Shown here in pieces: positions 1 to 9,215 of a stretch of DNA of 64,000 nucleotides. The stretch spans positions 1,382,001-1,446,000 of the forward strand of contig CP091137.1 of NCBI GenBank assembly GCA_021582295.1, written 5' to 3'. The notes beneath the pieces are model-generated. The model worked only from the letters and a program-made list of their open reading frames with translations. It had not been told where the DNA came from and searched no databases. How positions within the stretch are numbered: the stretch's first letter is position 1; each line of letters starts with the position of its first letter. Origin of the DNA: Candidatus Thiovulum stygium. GTDB lineage: Bacteria > Campylobacterota > Campylobacteria > Campylobacterales > Thiovulaceae. The translations under genes were made by a program, and so were the position numbers.

Positions 1-33
1 CCAACCCCAAAGGGGATTGAAAAATAGCGGTTT

Positions 34-42
34 TGCTACAAT
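34..42 (+). promoter_or_regulatory. Extended -10 promoter for the PAS/chemoreceptor cluster
   Basis: TGCTACAAT matches the extended -10 element (TGnTATAAT type) usual for sigma-70 promoters in Campylobacterota. It lies about 45 bases before the first PAS gene and no clear -35 is seen, which is normal in this phylum. The call rests on the motif alone. Confidence 0.45.
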
Positions 43-86
43 TACTATATGGCTTTTTGCCAAATAGAGAAATAAAGGAGATTCTT

Positions 87-764
87 ATGGATTTTTTCAA
101 GTTCTTTAAAAAAGGTGAAAAGAGTGATGCTCTCATAAATGAAAAAAAGTTGCTAGAATCTAAAGCTCAGGCTAAACGAGAAGCAGATATAGAAAAAAAG
201 CTTTTTCTACCTAAAAAAGAGGAAGAGCAAATTAAACAACTTGCAAAAATTTGGAGACCAAAACCTATAAATGTTGAAAAAGTATTTGGTAGAGATGAAA
301 TTATCGTTTCTAAAACAGATACTCGTGGTAATATTATTTATGGAAATTCACTCTTTGTAAAAATGGCTGGATACACTCAAGATGAAATGTTGGGACAACC
401 TCATAGCATTATTCGTCATCCAGATATGCCTAAAATAGTTTTTAAAGCTCTTTGGGACACTGTTTCACAAGGTAAAGAGATAAACGCTTTTGTTGTTAAT
501 CTCGCTAAAGGTGGTGAATATTATTGGGTTTTTGCCAATGTTACTCCATCTTATGACAAAAATCATCATATTATTGGTTATCACTCTGTTCGACGACAAC
601 CAAATCCAAAAGCCCTTGAAATTATTAAATCTTTTTATAGTGATTTAAGAAAAGCTGAAGTTATTGGTGGAATGCATGAAAGTGGAAAATTATTAGGTTC
701 TCTACTTAATACACATAAGATGAGTTACGAACAGTTAATTTATCATCTGCAATATAATTTATAA
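87..764 (+). CDS. Aer/CetB-like PAS sensor protein
   Basis: This is a 225-residue cytoplasmic PAS-domain protein. An Aer-type PAS fold covers roughly residues 60-170, with the conserved stretch HSIIRHPDMP followed by a region ending [10 protein letters not shown]. These are typical of FAD-binding redox/energy-taxis PAS domains. The first 60 residues are charged and Lys-rich, probably a helical linker. I chose the ATG at 87 because AAAGGAG sits just before it; an upstream in-frame start at 33 has no ribosome site. It is followed closely by a second PAS gene and then a chemoreceptor, as in the Campylobacter cetC-cetB-cetA arrangement. It probably senses redox state and signals through the chemoreceptor at 1307. 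The flavin cofactor is inferred from the family. Confidence 0.85.
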   Translation: MDFFKFFKKGEKSDALINEKKLLESKAQAKREADIEKKLFLPKKEEEQIKQLAKIWRPKPINVEKVFGRDEIIVSKTDTRGNIIYGNSLFVKMAGYTQDEMLGQPHSIIRHPDMPKIVFKALWDTVSQGKEINAFVVNLAKGGEYYWVFANVTPSYDKNHHIIGYHSVRRQPNPKALEIIKSFYSDLRKAEVIGGMHESGKLLGSLLNTHKMSYEQLIYHLQYNL

Positions 765-774
765 GGTTTGACTA

Positions 775-1341
775 ATGCAAAAAACTAAATTTTCGCAGAT
801 TCTGAAAAAATTTGGAATAAACATTTCACATAGACGACCTCGTCCAACTGAAGAGGAAAAAACTTTTTCTCAAAGCGAAATTCTCGTTTCAAAGACAGAT
901 GTTCGAGGTGTAATAACTTATGTAAATGCACAATTTATTGAAATCAGTGGTTACTCTCAAAATGAACTTCTTGAACAACCACATTCGATTACTCGTCATC
1001 CAAAAATGCCTAAAATCATTTTTAAAGTATTATGGGATAATTTAAAAAGTGGTCAAGAAGTTAATGCATTCGTAGTAAATTTAGCAAAAGATGGCTCATA
1101 TTATTGGGTTTTTGCAAATGTTACTCCATCATTTGATGCTAGTAATAAAATTATTGGATTTCATTCTACTAGACGAAGACCAAATAAAAAGGGTTTAACA
1201 GCTGTTATAGCACTCTATGACAAATTAAGACAATATGAGATTATTGGTGGAATTAAAGAGAGTGAAATAGTTTTAAAAAATTTTTTAGAAAAAGAAGAGG
1301 TATCATATGAGAAATTTGTCTTCAATCTCCAATACAGCTAA
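775..1341 (+). CDS. Second Aer/CetB-like PAS sensor protein
   Basis: This 188-residue PAS protein is a paralog of the gene just upstream. The same PAS core (about residues 35-135) is present, with [12 protein letters not shown] replacing the more usual IRHPDMP and then [13 protein letters not shown]. The N-terminal linker is shorter. The gene starts 11 bases after its neighbour stops and its 3' end overlaps the chemoreceptor start by 35 bases, so the three are almost certainly co-transcribed. By analogy with the bipartite CetA/CetB system it would pass a redox signal to the membrane receptor. The Asp-to-Lys change in the motif may alter flavin binding (inference). Confidence 0.85.
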   Translation: MQKTKFSQILKKFGINISHRRPRPTEEEKTFSQSEILVSKTDVRGVITYVNAQFIEISGYSQNELLEQPHSITRHPKMPKIIFKVLWDNLKSGQEVNAFVVNLAKDGSYYWVFANVTPSFDASNKIIGFHSTRRRPNKKGLTAVIALYDKLRQYEIIGGIKESEIVLKNFLEKEEVSYEKFVFNLQYS

Positions 1342-2929
1342 AGTTAATTTAGCCCACATAGTTATTGTCATTCTTGGTGCAATTGTTATTTATACATTAC
1401 AAGGATTTAATCTTTTATCGCTTTTGTTTAACTCTTTAAATATATTAGTCGCAATTTTAGGCTATTATTTTATTAATAGAGAACAGTTTCTTATTATAAA
1501 TACATCAAAAGTCTTAGCTGAAGCCGTTCGAGGAAATTTTGAAGTTCGTGACACAGAGGAAAAAATGCATGGAACTCTTGGCGAACTCTCTTGGAATGTT
1601 AATAATTTACTCGATCAAATTGAAAGTTTCATGCGAGAAATTAACACAAGTGTTGATTATGCAGGAAAACAGCTGTTTTTTAGAAAAGTTCAAATTACAG
1701 GTCTAAATACAGCTCTTGCAAGATCAGGTATATTTATAAATAAATCTGTTCAAGTTATGGAACGAGAATTTAGAGATGAAATTAATACCAAATTTGTATC
1801 TAATTTAAGTGATGTTTCTAGTGGCGGACAAAAATTTATCCACAACTTTACAACTATTCAAACTCAACTCGCTGAAACAACAACAGAAATTGCAATTCTT
1901 GGAAGTGAATCTAAAAGTATGGTAAATGATTCAGCGAAAAATATGTTAATTATCGAAAAAATATCTAGTGATTTAAATACTTTAATTACATATATTCAAG
2001 AAAATGATCATACTGTTGATAGTCTTGTTCAAAAAGCTGTTGATATCGATTCTGTTGTTAAATTAATTAAAGATGTAGCTGAACAGACAAATTTACTTGC
2101 TTTAAATGCTGCTGTTGAAGCAGCTAGAGCTGGCGAACATGGTCGAGGTTTTGCAGTTGTCGCCGATGAGGTCAGAAAACTTGCTGAAAAAACTCAAAAA
2201 GCAACTGCTGAAATCTCAATTTCGATTCAAACACTTCAACAAGAGACAAGTAGAATTCAAATAGCTTCTGGAAAAATGACTGAAATTGCTGAATTATCAT
2301 CTGGCGAAATAGCACGATTTAAAGGACAATTAAATATCTTTGATAATAAAACTTCTCATATTCTTAGTGAAACTAAAAAAATGGAGGATAAAGTCTTTTT
2401 AATTCTTTCAAAAATTGACCACTTGTTATTTAAACGATCTGCATTTGATGCAATTGTTGAAAGAAATACTCATATTCATCTTTCTGATCATATGACCTGT
2501 AGATTTGGTCAATGGTATAGTAGTGACGGACTTTTACGATTTGGAAATACTGAAGCTTATAAGCTAATTATTACTCCACATAAAAATGTTTATGATTATA
2601 TTCATGGGGCTATAGTTATCTTAAAAAATATTGAATTTTCTGGTGGTGAAATCACTGAGGATCAACGAAAAACTTTAATCAAAAAATTTACAGAAGTTGA
2701 AGAGGCAAGTGAGGAACTATTCCAACTTATGGACAAAATGTTAGAAGAGGTTCAAGCAGATGAAGTAAAACGAATTGCAGACGAAAAACAGGCTTTAGCT
2801 GGTTCAAAACTTGAAAATGAAAAAAGAAAACGAGCCGAAGAAAGAGCAAGAATCGAAGCTGAAAAAAATAATACAAACTTAAATCCTGAAACTACAATTG
2901 CTAATAATACAGATAATCATTCTCACTAA
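1307..2929 (+). CDS. CetA-like methyl-accepting chemotaxis protein with C-terminal CZB domain
   Basis: This is a 540-residue chemoreceptor. Two hydrophobic segments at about residues 12-55 anchor it, with almost no periplasmic sensor between them. A HAMP-like stretch follows, then the signalling hairpin at about 240-330, whose tip contains [19 protein letters not shown] and then [16 protein letters not shown]. Around residues 375-440 there is a chemoreceptor zinc-binding (CZB) pattern with conserved His, Cys, FGQWY and PHKNVYDY. The tail is charged and low-complexity. Lack of a periplasmic sensor plus the two adjoining PAS genes argues that sensing is done by those PAS proteins, as in Campylobacter energy taxis. 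The start at 1307 has AGAAGAGG ahead of it. A GATGAGGT octamer lies at 2165. Confidence 0.9.
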   Translation: MRNLSSISNTAKVNLAHIVIVILGAIVIYTLQGFNLLSLLFNSLNILVAILGYYFINREQFLIINTSKVLAEAVRGNFEVRDTEEKMHGTLGELSWNVNNLLDQIESFMREINTSVDYAGKQLFFRKVQITGLNTALARSGIFINKSVQVMEREFRDEINTKFVSNLSDVSSGGQKFIHNFTTIQTQLAETTTEIAILGSESKSMVNDSAKNMLIIEKISSDLNTLITYIQENDHTVDSLVQKAVDIDSVVKLIKDVAEQTNLLALNAAVEAARAGEHGRGFAVVADEVRKLAEKTQKATAEISISIQTLQQETSRIQIASGKMTEIAELSSGEIARFKGQLNIFDNKTSHILSETKKMEDKVFLILSKIDHLLFKRSAFDAIVERNTHIHLSDHMTCRFGQWYSSDGLLRFGNTEAYKLIITPHKNVYDYIHGAIVILKNIEFSGGEITEDQRKTLIKKFTEVEEASEELFQLMDKMLEEVQADEVKRIADEKQALAGSKLENEKRKRAEERARIEAEKNNTNLNPETTIANNTDNHSH

Positions 2930-2968
2930 AATATAACTATTCTATAATTCTTTCCAGTTTTTATTCAA

Positions 2969-2985
2969 TCCCGCGAAAAGCGGGA
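2969..2985. terminator. Hairpin downstream of the chemoreceptor gene
   Basis: A TCCCGC/GCGGGA stem closes a GAAAA loop about 40 bases after the chemoreceptor stop. It is one of the few G+C-rich spots in an A+T-rich gap and probably ends the transcript. No long T run follows, so it may instead be a dispersed hairpin repeat. Confidence 0.5.
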
Positions 2986-3109
2986 ATCAAATTTATAATT
3001 TAATTTCAAAAATATCTCAGGGGAGCATACTGCGAATATCCAAAACCCAATCAATTAAAAATTTAGCTATTATTTACGAACTATTAAAATAAAAGAGAGT
3101 AAATTTGAT

Positions 3110-3505
3110 ATGTTAAAATATTTATTAATATATATAACTATATTTTTAGGTTGTGATAATAAAATATATAAAGAAAATAAACTTAACAGTGATTTAAATT
3201 GTCTTAAAATTACAACATTAGAAGAAAATGATTTAAAAATAGCAGAACAATTTTTTAATATTGACCAAAATAGTTGTGAATATAATTTATTAATTGAACC
3301 ATATTTTGCCCATAATTGTAATAATCCAGTTATTAAATCTGTTGGTAGCGATTTCGATGGTTATGTTTCTCTTAAAATCTTTCAAAATAATCAACTTGTT
3401 TTTAAATCGCAAACAGATTTTAAAGGCGATGATTACACAAATCATTTAATTAGACTTTTAAAAGATTTGTCTCAAGAAAAAGAGTTACAAGATATTTTAA
3501 AATAA
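3110..3505 (+). CDS. Small putative lipoprotein, function unknown
   Basis: A 131-residue protein with a short hydrophobic N-terminus ending in IFLGC at residues 11-15, a plausible lipobox with the Cys as lipidation site. The rest is polar and contains three further cysteines. I do not recognise a family. It stands alone between two intergenic gaps, so the neighbours give no clue. Start supported by a weak GAGAG about 15 bases upstream. Confidence 0.6.
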   Translation: MLKYLLIYITIFLGCDNKIYKENKLNSDLNCLKITTLEENDLKIAEQFFNIDQNSCEYNLLIEPYFAHNCNNPVIKSVGSDFDGYVSLKIFQNNQLVFKSQTDFKGDDYTNHLIRLLKDLSQEKELQDILK

Positions 3506-3558
3506 AACTATTTTGTAATAAATTAAAGATATAATTTTTTTGCTAGACAACTTAATTT

Positions 3559-3567
3559 TGTTAAAAT
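3559..3567 (+). promoter_or_regulatory. Extended -10 promoter for the carboxynorspermidine dehydrogenase gene
   Basis: TGTTAAAAT resembles the extended -10 element and lies about 32 bases before the TTG start at 3599. Motif evidence only. Confidence 0.4.
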
Positions 3568-3598
3568 AGCATATATAAATAAATAGGAGACAAATTTT

Positions 3599-4777
3599 TT
3601 GAAAAAAACTGTTTTAATTATTGGTGCAGGTGGAGTCGGTCGAGTTGTTGCTCATAAATGTGCTCAAAATCGAGATGTTTTTGAAACAATTATTTTGGCA
3701 AGTCGAACTAAATCAAAATGTGATTTGATTGCAAGTGAAATCGAAAGTGAAATTATTACTGACTCTGTTAATGCTGATATTAGTGATGAGGTTGAAATTT
3801 TAATAAAAAAATATAATCCAAATATCGTTATAAATGTTGCTTTACCTTATCAAGATTTAGCAATTATGAATGCTTGTATTAACACTGCTGTTCATTATCT
3901 TGATACTGCTAATTATGAACATCCTGATACTGCTCATTTTGAATATAAAGAACAATGGGCAAAAGATGACGAATTCAAAAAAGCTGGAATTCTCGGAGTT
4001 CTTGGTAGCGGTTTTGATCCAGGTGTAACAAATGTATTTATTGCTTATGCTCAAAAACATTATTTTGATGAAATTCATACTGTTGATATTCTTGATTGTA
4101 ATGATGGTGATCATGGTTATCCATTTGCAACTAATTTCAATCCTGAAATTAATATTCGTGAAGTTACAGCTAATGGCAGATATTGGGAAAATGGCGAATG
4201 GATCGTTATTCCTGCTCTTTCTCAAAAAATAGATTGGGATTATCCTGAAGTTGGTGTTCGAGATAGCTATTTAATTTATCATGAAGAGATGGAAAGTCTT
4301 GTTAAAAATATACCTCATCTTAAACGAATGAGATTTTTTATGACTTTTTCTCAAAGATATTTAACTCACTTAAAAGTTCTTGAAAATGTTGGAATGACTT
4401 CGATTAAACCTATTTTATTTGAAGGTAAAGAAATTGTTCCACTTCAATTTTTAAAAGCTCTTTTACCTGATCCTTCAACTCTTGGAGCTAGAACAAAAGG
4501 TAAAACTAATATTGGTGTCTATGTTACAGGTCTTAAAAATGGTATTGAAAAAACTGTTTATATTTATAATGTAGCTCAACATGAAGAGGCTTATCGCGAT
4601 ACAAAAGCTAATGGTGTCTCTTTTACAACAGGTGTTCCTGCAATGATTGGTGCTAAATTAGTTCTTGAAAGTAAATGGTCTGGTAGTGGTGTTTTAAATA
4701 TGGAACAATTTAATCCTGATCCATTTATGGCTGAATTAAATCTTCGTGGTTTGCCATGGCAAGTTATCGAAAAATAA
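3599..4777 (+). CDS. Carboxynorspermidine/carboxyspermidine dehydrogenase (saccharopine dehydrogenase family)
   Basis: This 392-residue enzyme begins with a Rossmann dinucleotide-binding motif, IGAGGVGRVVAHK (residues 7-19), and has the length and architecture of the Lys1-like polyamine enzyme used by Campylobacter and Vibrio. The family reductively condenses a diamine with aspartate semialdehyde to carboxy-(nor)spermidine, which a separate decarboxylase then converts. The decarboxylase is not in this window. The start is TTG, chosen because TAGGAGA lies nine bases upstream and the Rossmann motif follows at once. GATGAGGT octamers occur at 3785 (sense) and 4312 (antisense). A true lysine-pathway saccharopine dehydrogenase is a less likely alternative. 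Confidence 0.85.
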   Translation: MKKTVLIIGAGGVGRVVAHKCAQNRDVFETIILASRTKSKCDLIASEIESEIITDSVNADISDEVEILIKKYNPNIVINVALPYQDLAIMNACINTAVHYLDTANYEHPDTAHFEYKEQWAKDDEFKKAGILGVLGSGFDPGVTNVFIAYAQKHYFDEIHTVDILDCNDGDHGYPFATNFNPEINIREVTANGRYWENGEWIVIPALSQKIDWDYPEVGVRDSYLIYHEEMESLVKNIPHLKRMRFFMTFSQRYLTHLKVLENVGMTSIKPILFEGKEIVPLQFLKALLPDPSTLGARTKGKTNIGVYVTGLKNGIEKTVYIYNVAQHEEAYRDTKANGVSFTTGVPAMIGAKLVLESKWSGSGVLNMEQFNPDPFMAELNLRGLPWQVIEK

Positions 4778-4787
4778 TTTAATAAAT

Positions 4788-5783
4788 ATGAATTTCTGGG
4801 AGCGGTTCGTTAAAAATAAGAGAGCTTATTGTTCTCTTAAAATATTTGGAACGATATTTTTTATATCACTATTTGCTGATTTTATCGCTAATGATAAGCC
4901 TATTTTAATAAAATATAACGAACAGCTCTATTTTCCTATTTTTGAAAATATATATGAAACTGAATTCGGTGGAGATTTTGAAACTTTTACAGATTATCGA
5001 GATTTATATATAACTCAAAAAATAGAATCAAATGGTTGGATAATTTGGACTCCAATTAAATATGGGGCTGATACGATAAATTATGAGTTACCAGCTCCAG
5101 CTCCAACTCCGCCAACTCTTGAAAATATTCTTGGAACTGATGAAAATGGACGAGATATTTTTGCAAGATTAATTTATGGTCTTCGAATTTCAATGTTGTT
5201 TGGTTTGATTTTATCAGTTTTATCAATAGTTTTTGGAGTAATTATTGGCGGAATTCAAGGTTATTATGGTGGAAAAATAGATCTGATAGGTCAACGATTT
5301 ATAGAAATTTGGAGTGGTTTACCTCTACTTTTTATAATAATTACGATAGCTGATTTTATTTCACCATCATTTTTATCACTGTTAATTATTATGTTGCTTT
5401 TTTCATGGATTTCTGTATCATCGCTTGTTCGAACGGAATTTTTGCGAGTGCGAAATTTTGAATTTGTTTCAGTTGCGAAAATTATGGGAGCATCAGATTT
5501 AAGAATAATTTTTAAACATATATTACCAAATGCAATAATTTCTACAATTTCTACATTTCCATTTTTAGTTGCTGGTTCAATCGTTGCTCTTTCGAGTTTA
5601 GATTTTTTAGGTTTTGGTCTTCCAGTTGGTTCCCCATCTCTTGGTGAATTATTAAGTGAAGCAAAAAATAATCTTGAAGCAGTTTGGATCGGTTTAACGA
5701 TATTTTTTACACTTTCGATTATTTTAATCTCTCTGCTTTTTATTGGTGATGGCTTACGAGAAGCAAATTCAAGAGAAAGATAA
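4788..5783 (+). CDS. yejE: Oligopeptide-type ABC transporter permease, YejE/OppC-like
   Basis: A 331-residue inner-membrane permease of the DppC/OppC family. There is an N-terminal membrane segment, then a long periplasmic region ending in LGTDENGRDIFARLIYGLR, the hallmark preceding the transmembrane core, then five hydrophobic segments. An EAA-type loop is visible around VSVAKIMGASDLRIIFKHIL. The unusually long region after the first helix fits YejE rather than DppC. I start it at 4788 because the ATG there begins MNFWERFVKNKRAY, the usual beginning; an earlier start at 4746 would overlap the upstream gene. No YejA, YejB or ATPase partner is beside it, so those must be elsewhere or lost. Confidence 0.85.
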   Translation: MNFWERFVKNKRAYCSLKIFGTIFFISLFADFIANDKPILIKYNEQLYFPIFENIYETEFGGDFETFTDYRDLYITQKIESNGWIIWTPIKYGADTINYELPAPAPTPPTLENILGTDENGRDIFARLIYGLRISMLFGLILSVLSIVFGVIIGGIQGYYGGKIDLIGQRFIEIWSGLPLLFIIITIADFISPSFLSLLIIMLLFSWISVSSLVRTEFLRVRNFEFVSVAKIMGASDLRIIFKHILPNAIISTISTFPFLVAGSIVALSSLDFLGFGLPVGSPSLGELLSEAKNNLEAVWIGLTIFFTLSIILISLLFIGDGLREANSRER

Positions 5784-5826
5784 TTTTCCGCTTTTAATAA
5801 AATCAAAACAAAGGAACATTTAATTT

Positions 5827-6354
5827 ATGTTTGGACTTGGACAAGTTATTAAATTAACAAATTTTCAAACTTTCATAACAGAGGCTGAAGATTTTAAAAA
5901 TAGCACTATCTCTATTGATAGATTAAGACTTATGATTGGAAGTATAAAAATTGATGAAAAGTATAATCTCGTTTTTGATAATTATCAACAAACCTTTATT
6001 CAGCTACATGAAAAAGAATTTTTTCGTTCAGCAGTTTATGTCGAAAAACAGTTAGTTCCATCGAGATATTTTTCTCAAGAAAATATAATTATTGAAAATT
6101 TAAATAGATATCATATTTTTAGATGTCAAAATCTAAATAATCTAATACATAAAAATATTGAATTATCAGCTACTGCAAAATTAAATGGTTTTTTTAAATA
6201 TTCATTTATAAATAGTTCTGGAAGAATAATTCTTACAAATTATCAGCAACCTCTTTTAATTTGTAAAAATTGTCTTTTAGAATTTAATAGATTAAATAAT
6301 ACAAATTTTGAAATTAATAATTTTAATCCTAGTTTTATTGTTTCACAAATTTAA
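5827..6354 (+). CDS. Conserved-looking hypothetical protein with a CxxC motif
   Basis: A 175-residue soluble protein with no signal peptide or membrane segment. Near the C-terminus is YQQPLLICKNCLLEFN, a CxxC that could bind metal or act in thiol chemistry. I do not recognise the family. AAAGGAAC stands upstream of the ATG. Its 3' end overlaps the convergent lipoprotein gene by 20 bases. Confidence 0.6.
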   Translation: MFGLGQVIKLTNFQTFITEAEDFKNSTISIDRLRLMIGSIKIDEKYNLVFDNYQQTFIQLHEKEFFRSAVYVEKQLVPSRYFSQENIIIENLNRYHIFRCQNLNNLIHKNIELSATAKLNGFFKYSFINSSGRIILTNYQQPLLICKNCLLEFNRLNNTNFEINNFNPSFIVSQI

Positions 6355-6814
6355 TAATTATATTTTTATTATTATCTTTAAAAAAAGTTTCATTAGATGA
6401 GACTCGATAATAAATCGAATCAAATTCTTGAGTAAATTGGTTCTCGAGATTGACCATATTTATATTATTAAAAATTGGTTTGCTCATAAAAATATTTTTA
6501 ATTGTATCTTCTGGATAATCTGTTTGTAAATATTTTGAATAAAAAATAGAAGGAGGCAATATTTTGCCGTTTATATATATTAAACTTTCTATTTTTAGAT
6601 CTAAAATTTTATTTCCAAATGCAAAAAGTTCAATTGCAACATCTTCATCACTCTTTGAGATTGTCCCCATATCAGAATATTTTAATTCTGGTGATTTAAT
6701 CGTAACGAGATATTTTTCTTTATGAATTGAATAATCCCGTGTTGAACAACCTCCTAAAAATATAAATATAATTGATATTAAAAATATCTTGAATTGAGTG
6801 ATGAGGTATATCAA
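6335..6814 (-). CDS. Putative lipoprotein, function unknown
   Basis: A 159-residue protein with a 20-residue hydrophobic leader ending IFLGGCST, a good lipobox with the Cys near residue 23. The mature part is polar with no motif I recognise. It follows rho on the same strand by about 30 bases and is probably co-transcribed with it. A GATGAGGT octamer at 6800 lies inside its signal-peptide region in antisense. Confidence 0.65.
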   Translation of the reverse strand: MIYLITQFKIFLISIIFIFLGGCSTRDYSIHKEKYLVTIKSPELKYSDMGTISKSDEDVAIELFAFGNKILDLKIESLIYINGKILPPSIFYSKYLQTDYPEDTIKNIFMSKPIFNNINMVNLENQFTQEFDSIYYRVSSNETFFKDNNKNIIIKFVKQ

Positions 6815-6843
6815 AAAATTATTTTCTCGTTTAGTTTATATAT

Positions 6844-8211
6844 TTATTTATCTCGGCTTGAAGTCAAGCTATTCATTAAATTTAAAAATTCATCATTATT
6901 TTTAGTTTGAGACATTTTATTATAAAGGAATTTTAATGCTTCAACCTCATCGTTGATATCATTAAGAGCATTTCGTAAAGCCCAAACTTTTTGAAGTGTA
7001 TTTTTGCCAAGTAGAAGTTCATCTTTTCGTGTGCCAGATTTAAGAAGATCAATAGCTGGAAATATTCGTCGTTCTGCAAGTGGTCTTGAAAGAACAATTT
7101 CAGAGTTACCAGTTCCTTTGAACTCTTCAAAAATGACATCGTCCATTCGGCTACCAGTATCTATAAGAGCTGTTGCAATAATTGTTAAACTACCGCCATT
7201 TTCAATATTTCGTGCAGCTCCAAAAAATCGTTTTGGTTTATGAAGAGCATTTGCATCAACACCACCAGATAAAATTTTTCCACTTGCTGGAGTAATCGTA
7301 TTATAAGCTCGAGCTAATCTTGTTACAGAATCTAATAAAATAACTACATCTTCGCCCATTTCAACTTTTCGTTTTGCAAGTTCAATAACAAGTTCAGCAA
7401 CTTTGACATGATTTTTTGCAGGTTGGTCAAAAGTAGAACTATAAACATCGCCATTTACTGATCGTTCCATATCAGTAACCTCTTCAGGTCGTTCATCAAT
7501 TAATAAAACGATTAATTCAATTTCAGGATGGTTTCGTTTTAAACCATTTGCAAGTTCTTTCATTAATTCAGTTTTTCCATTTTTTGGAGAAGCAACAATT
7601 AAAGCTCGTTGTCCTTTACCAATTGGTGAAAAAAGATCAAGCATTCGACCAGTAATTTTTAAAGGTTCATATTCTAATTTTAACTGTTCAGTTGGAAAAA
7701 TTGGAGTTAAATTTTCAAATAGAGGTCTATTTTTATTTTCAGCAATTGAGCGATAATTTATCGCTTCAATTTTTAAAAGTGCATAATATTTTTCTTGATC
7801 TTTTGGAGCTCTAACTTGACCAGTAACAATATCACCATTTCTAAGAGCGAATTTTTTAATTTGTGTATTAGAAACATAAGCATCATTATTACTATCAGAG
7901 AAATTTTTATCAATAGACCTGATAAAACCGTAACCTTCAGACATTGTTTCAAGAATGCCAGTAAATAAAATAAAACCACCTTTTTTAACTTGAGCTTTTA
8001 GAATCTCAAAAAGAAGTTCATTTCGTTTTAACTCATTTGGATTTTCAACATCAAGTTCGATACCAATCGTAACAAGTTCTTGAATAGGAAAAGCTCGAAG
8101 ATCATCTAATGTGTAACCACTAGCAGGAATATGTGTGCGATGTTTTGACCGTTTATCTTTTACCTTATATTCGGCTGAGTCATCAAATTCTAACATTTCG
8201 TCATTGTTCAT
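6844..8211 (-). CDS. rho: Transcription termination factor Rho
   Basis: A 455-residue homologue of the RNA helicase that ends factor-dependent transcripts. The N-terminal region is acidic/basic mixed. A cold-shock-like RNA-binding domain follows (about residues 85-165, containing GYGFIR). The hexameric ATPase core has Walker A in [15 protein letters not shown], where Asn replaces the more common Ala or Arg before GKT. The Walker B region is [16 protein letters not shown] and the Q/R-loop region includes [20 protein letters not shown]. Length is normal. The octamer GATGAGGT occurs in sense at 6944. A long leader from a candidate -10 at 8336-8341 would allow the autoregulation known for rho in other bacteria (inference). 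Confidence 0.95.
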   Translation of the reverse strand: MNNDEMLEFDDSAEYKVKDKRSKHRTHIPASGYTLDDLRAFPIQELVTIGIELDVENPNELKRNELLFEILKAQVKKGGFILFTGILETMSEGYGFIRSIDKNFSDSNNDAYVSNTQIKKFALRNGDIVTGQVRAPKDQEKYYALLKIEAINYRSIAENKNRPLFENLTPIFPTEQLKLEYEPLKITGRMLDLFSPIGKGQRALIVASPKNGKTELMKELANGLKRNHPEIELIVLLIDERPEEVTDMERSVNGDVYSSTFDQPAKNHVKVAELVIELAKRKVEMGEDVVILLDSVTRLARAYNTITPASGKILSGGVDANALHKPKRFFGAARNIENGGSLTIIATALIDTGSRMDDVIFEEFKGTGNSEIVLSRPLAERRIFPAIDLLKSGTRKDELLLGKNTLQKVWALRNALNDINDEVEALKFLYNKMSQTKNNDEFLNLMNSLTSSRDK

Positions 8212-8335
8212 TAATAGTAAAACCTTTAAGTTTTTTGAAGTTTTTTTGAAGTTTGTGATAGATTAATTATTATTTGAAGAACACATATATTTAAATTATT
8301 TTATAAAAATAGCAATAAGAATAAAAAATTTTAAG

Positions 8336-8341
8336 ATTATA
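8336..8341 (-). promoter_or_regulatory. -10 element for rho
   Basis: On the minus strand this reads TATAAT, about 125 bases before the rho start. The long leader between would be the place for autoregulation. The assignment rests on the motif alone. A single GATGAGGT lies nearby at 8439 outside any gene. Confidence 0.35.
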
Positions 8342-8465
8342 ATATGCTTCAGATAGTAAATTTATATATCAAATTTATATTTATTTTTTTATTATTAGAT
8401 ATATCTTTGTTATTTTACCATATTTGTTTTTTAGTTTTGATGAGGTAAAAATATAAATTTAATAA

Positions 8466-9116
8466 TTATTTTATATTTTTTTCAGCAAAAGGTAAAAGCA
8501 ACATCAAAAAAACTCTTTGAACATTAGAATTTAAACTCAAAAGATGAAAAGCTATTCTGAATCTTTCTAAATCTTCTTCATTAAAAAAATAGTTCCAATT
8601 ATTATTTAAAATATTAGTTAAAACTAAAACTGATTCAGTTTGATCAAGTTTTTTAGTTTCAATATTTTTTAAAAAAAGATTTAAATTAACTAAACTTAAA
8701 TCTTTAAAATTTAAGATATTTATATCAACAGATATATTATTTTTAATAACTTGAGTCTGTAATTTTTTACGAATCGGCAATCTTGATAAAATCGTTGGTA
8801 AAAGTATAGTTTTTGATGGAACAACTAAAATAAAAATAGTATTCAAAGGAGGCTCTTCGAATATTTTTAATAAACTGTTTTGAACAATATGATTTATTTT
8901 TTCTGCAAACAGAACAATAACTTTTTTAGCTGATATAAATAAATATGCCTCTTGTAATATATTTTTGCTATCTTCTAAAACCATAGACTTATAATTAAAC
9001 CATTTTATTTCAATATTTTTATCAAGATTATTTGAAAGAAAATAGTGTTCAATCTCTCTTTTTACTGAATCTGAAAATTCGCCAATTAGTAAATGACTAT
9101 AAAATTTATTACTCAT
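8466..9116 (-). CDS. holB: DNA polymerase III delta-prime subunit
   Basis: A 216-residue short form of the clamp-loader delta-prime subunit, as usual in Campylobacterota. Visible features are VIVLFAEKINHIVQNSLLK followed by IFEEPPLNTIFILV and ILLPTILSRLPIRKK, which match the region around the SRC/LEEPP motifs of delta-prime. The Cys of SRC is replaced (SRL). There is no Walker A, which is normal for this subunit. It lies upstream of rho on the same strand with a 254-base gap. Confidence 0.85.
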   Translation of the reverse strand: MSNKFYSHLLIGEFSDSVKREIEHYFLSNNLDKNIEIKWFNYKSMVLEDSKNILQEAYLFISAKKVIVLFAEKINHIVQNSLLKIFEEPPLNTIFILVVPSKTILLPTILSRLPIRKKLQTQVIKNNISVDINILNFKDLSLVNLNLFLKNIETKKLDQTESVLVLTNILNNNWNYFFNEEDLERFRIAFHLLSLNSNVQRVFLMLLLPFAEKNIK

Positions 9117-9215
9117 TTTGATAATTTATACTCCGTATCTTACTTTGCTCTTTTTAAAATTTTAATATATTTAAATCCTGATAAAATAATATAAATTTTA
9201 AGGAGGTTCGTTTAA

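Noticed and set aside
1-20. CCCC-AAA-GGGG hairpin at the window start as terminator of an upstream gene
   Set aside because: The stem is four pairs with mismatches beyond, and the upstream gene is outside the window.
3857-4225. Antisense reading frame within the polyamine dehydrogenase gene
   Set aside because: Composition is that of a shadow frame, with no ribosome site and no recognisable domain.
3599-4777. A lysine-pathway saccharopine dehydrogenase
   Set aside because: Length and phylum context match the polyamine enzyme of Campylobacter better; no lysine-degradation or aminoadipate genes are near.
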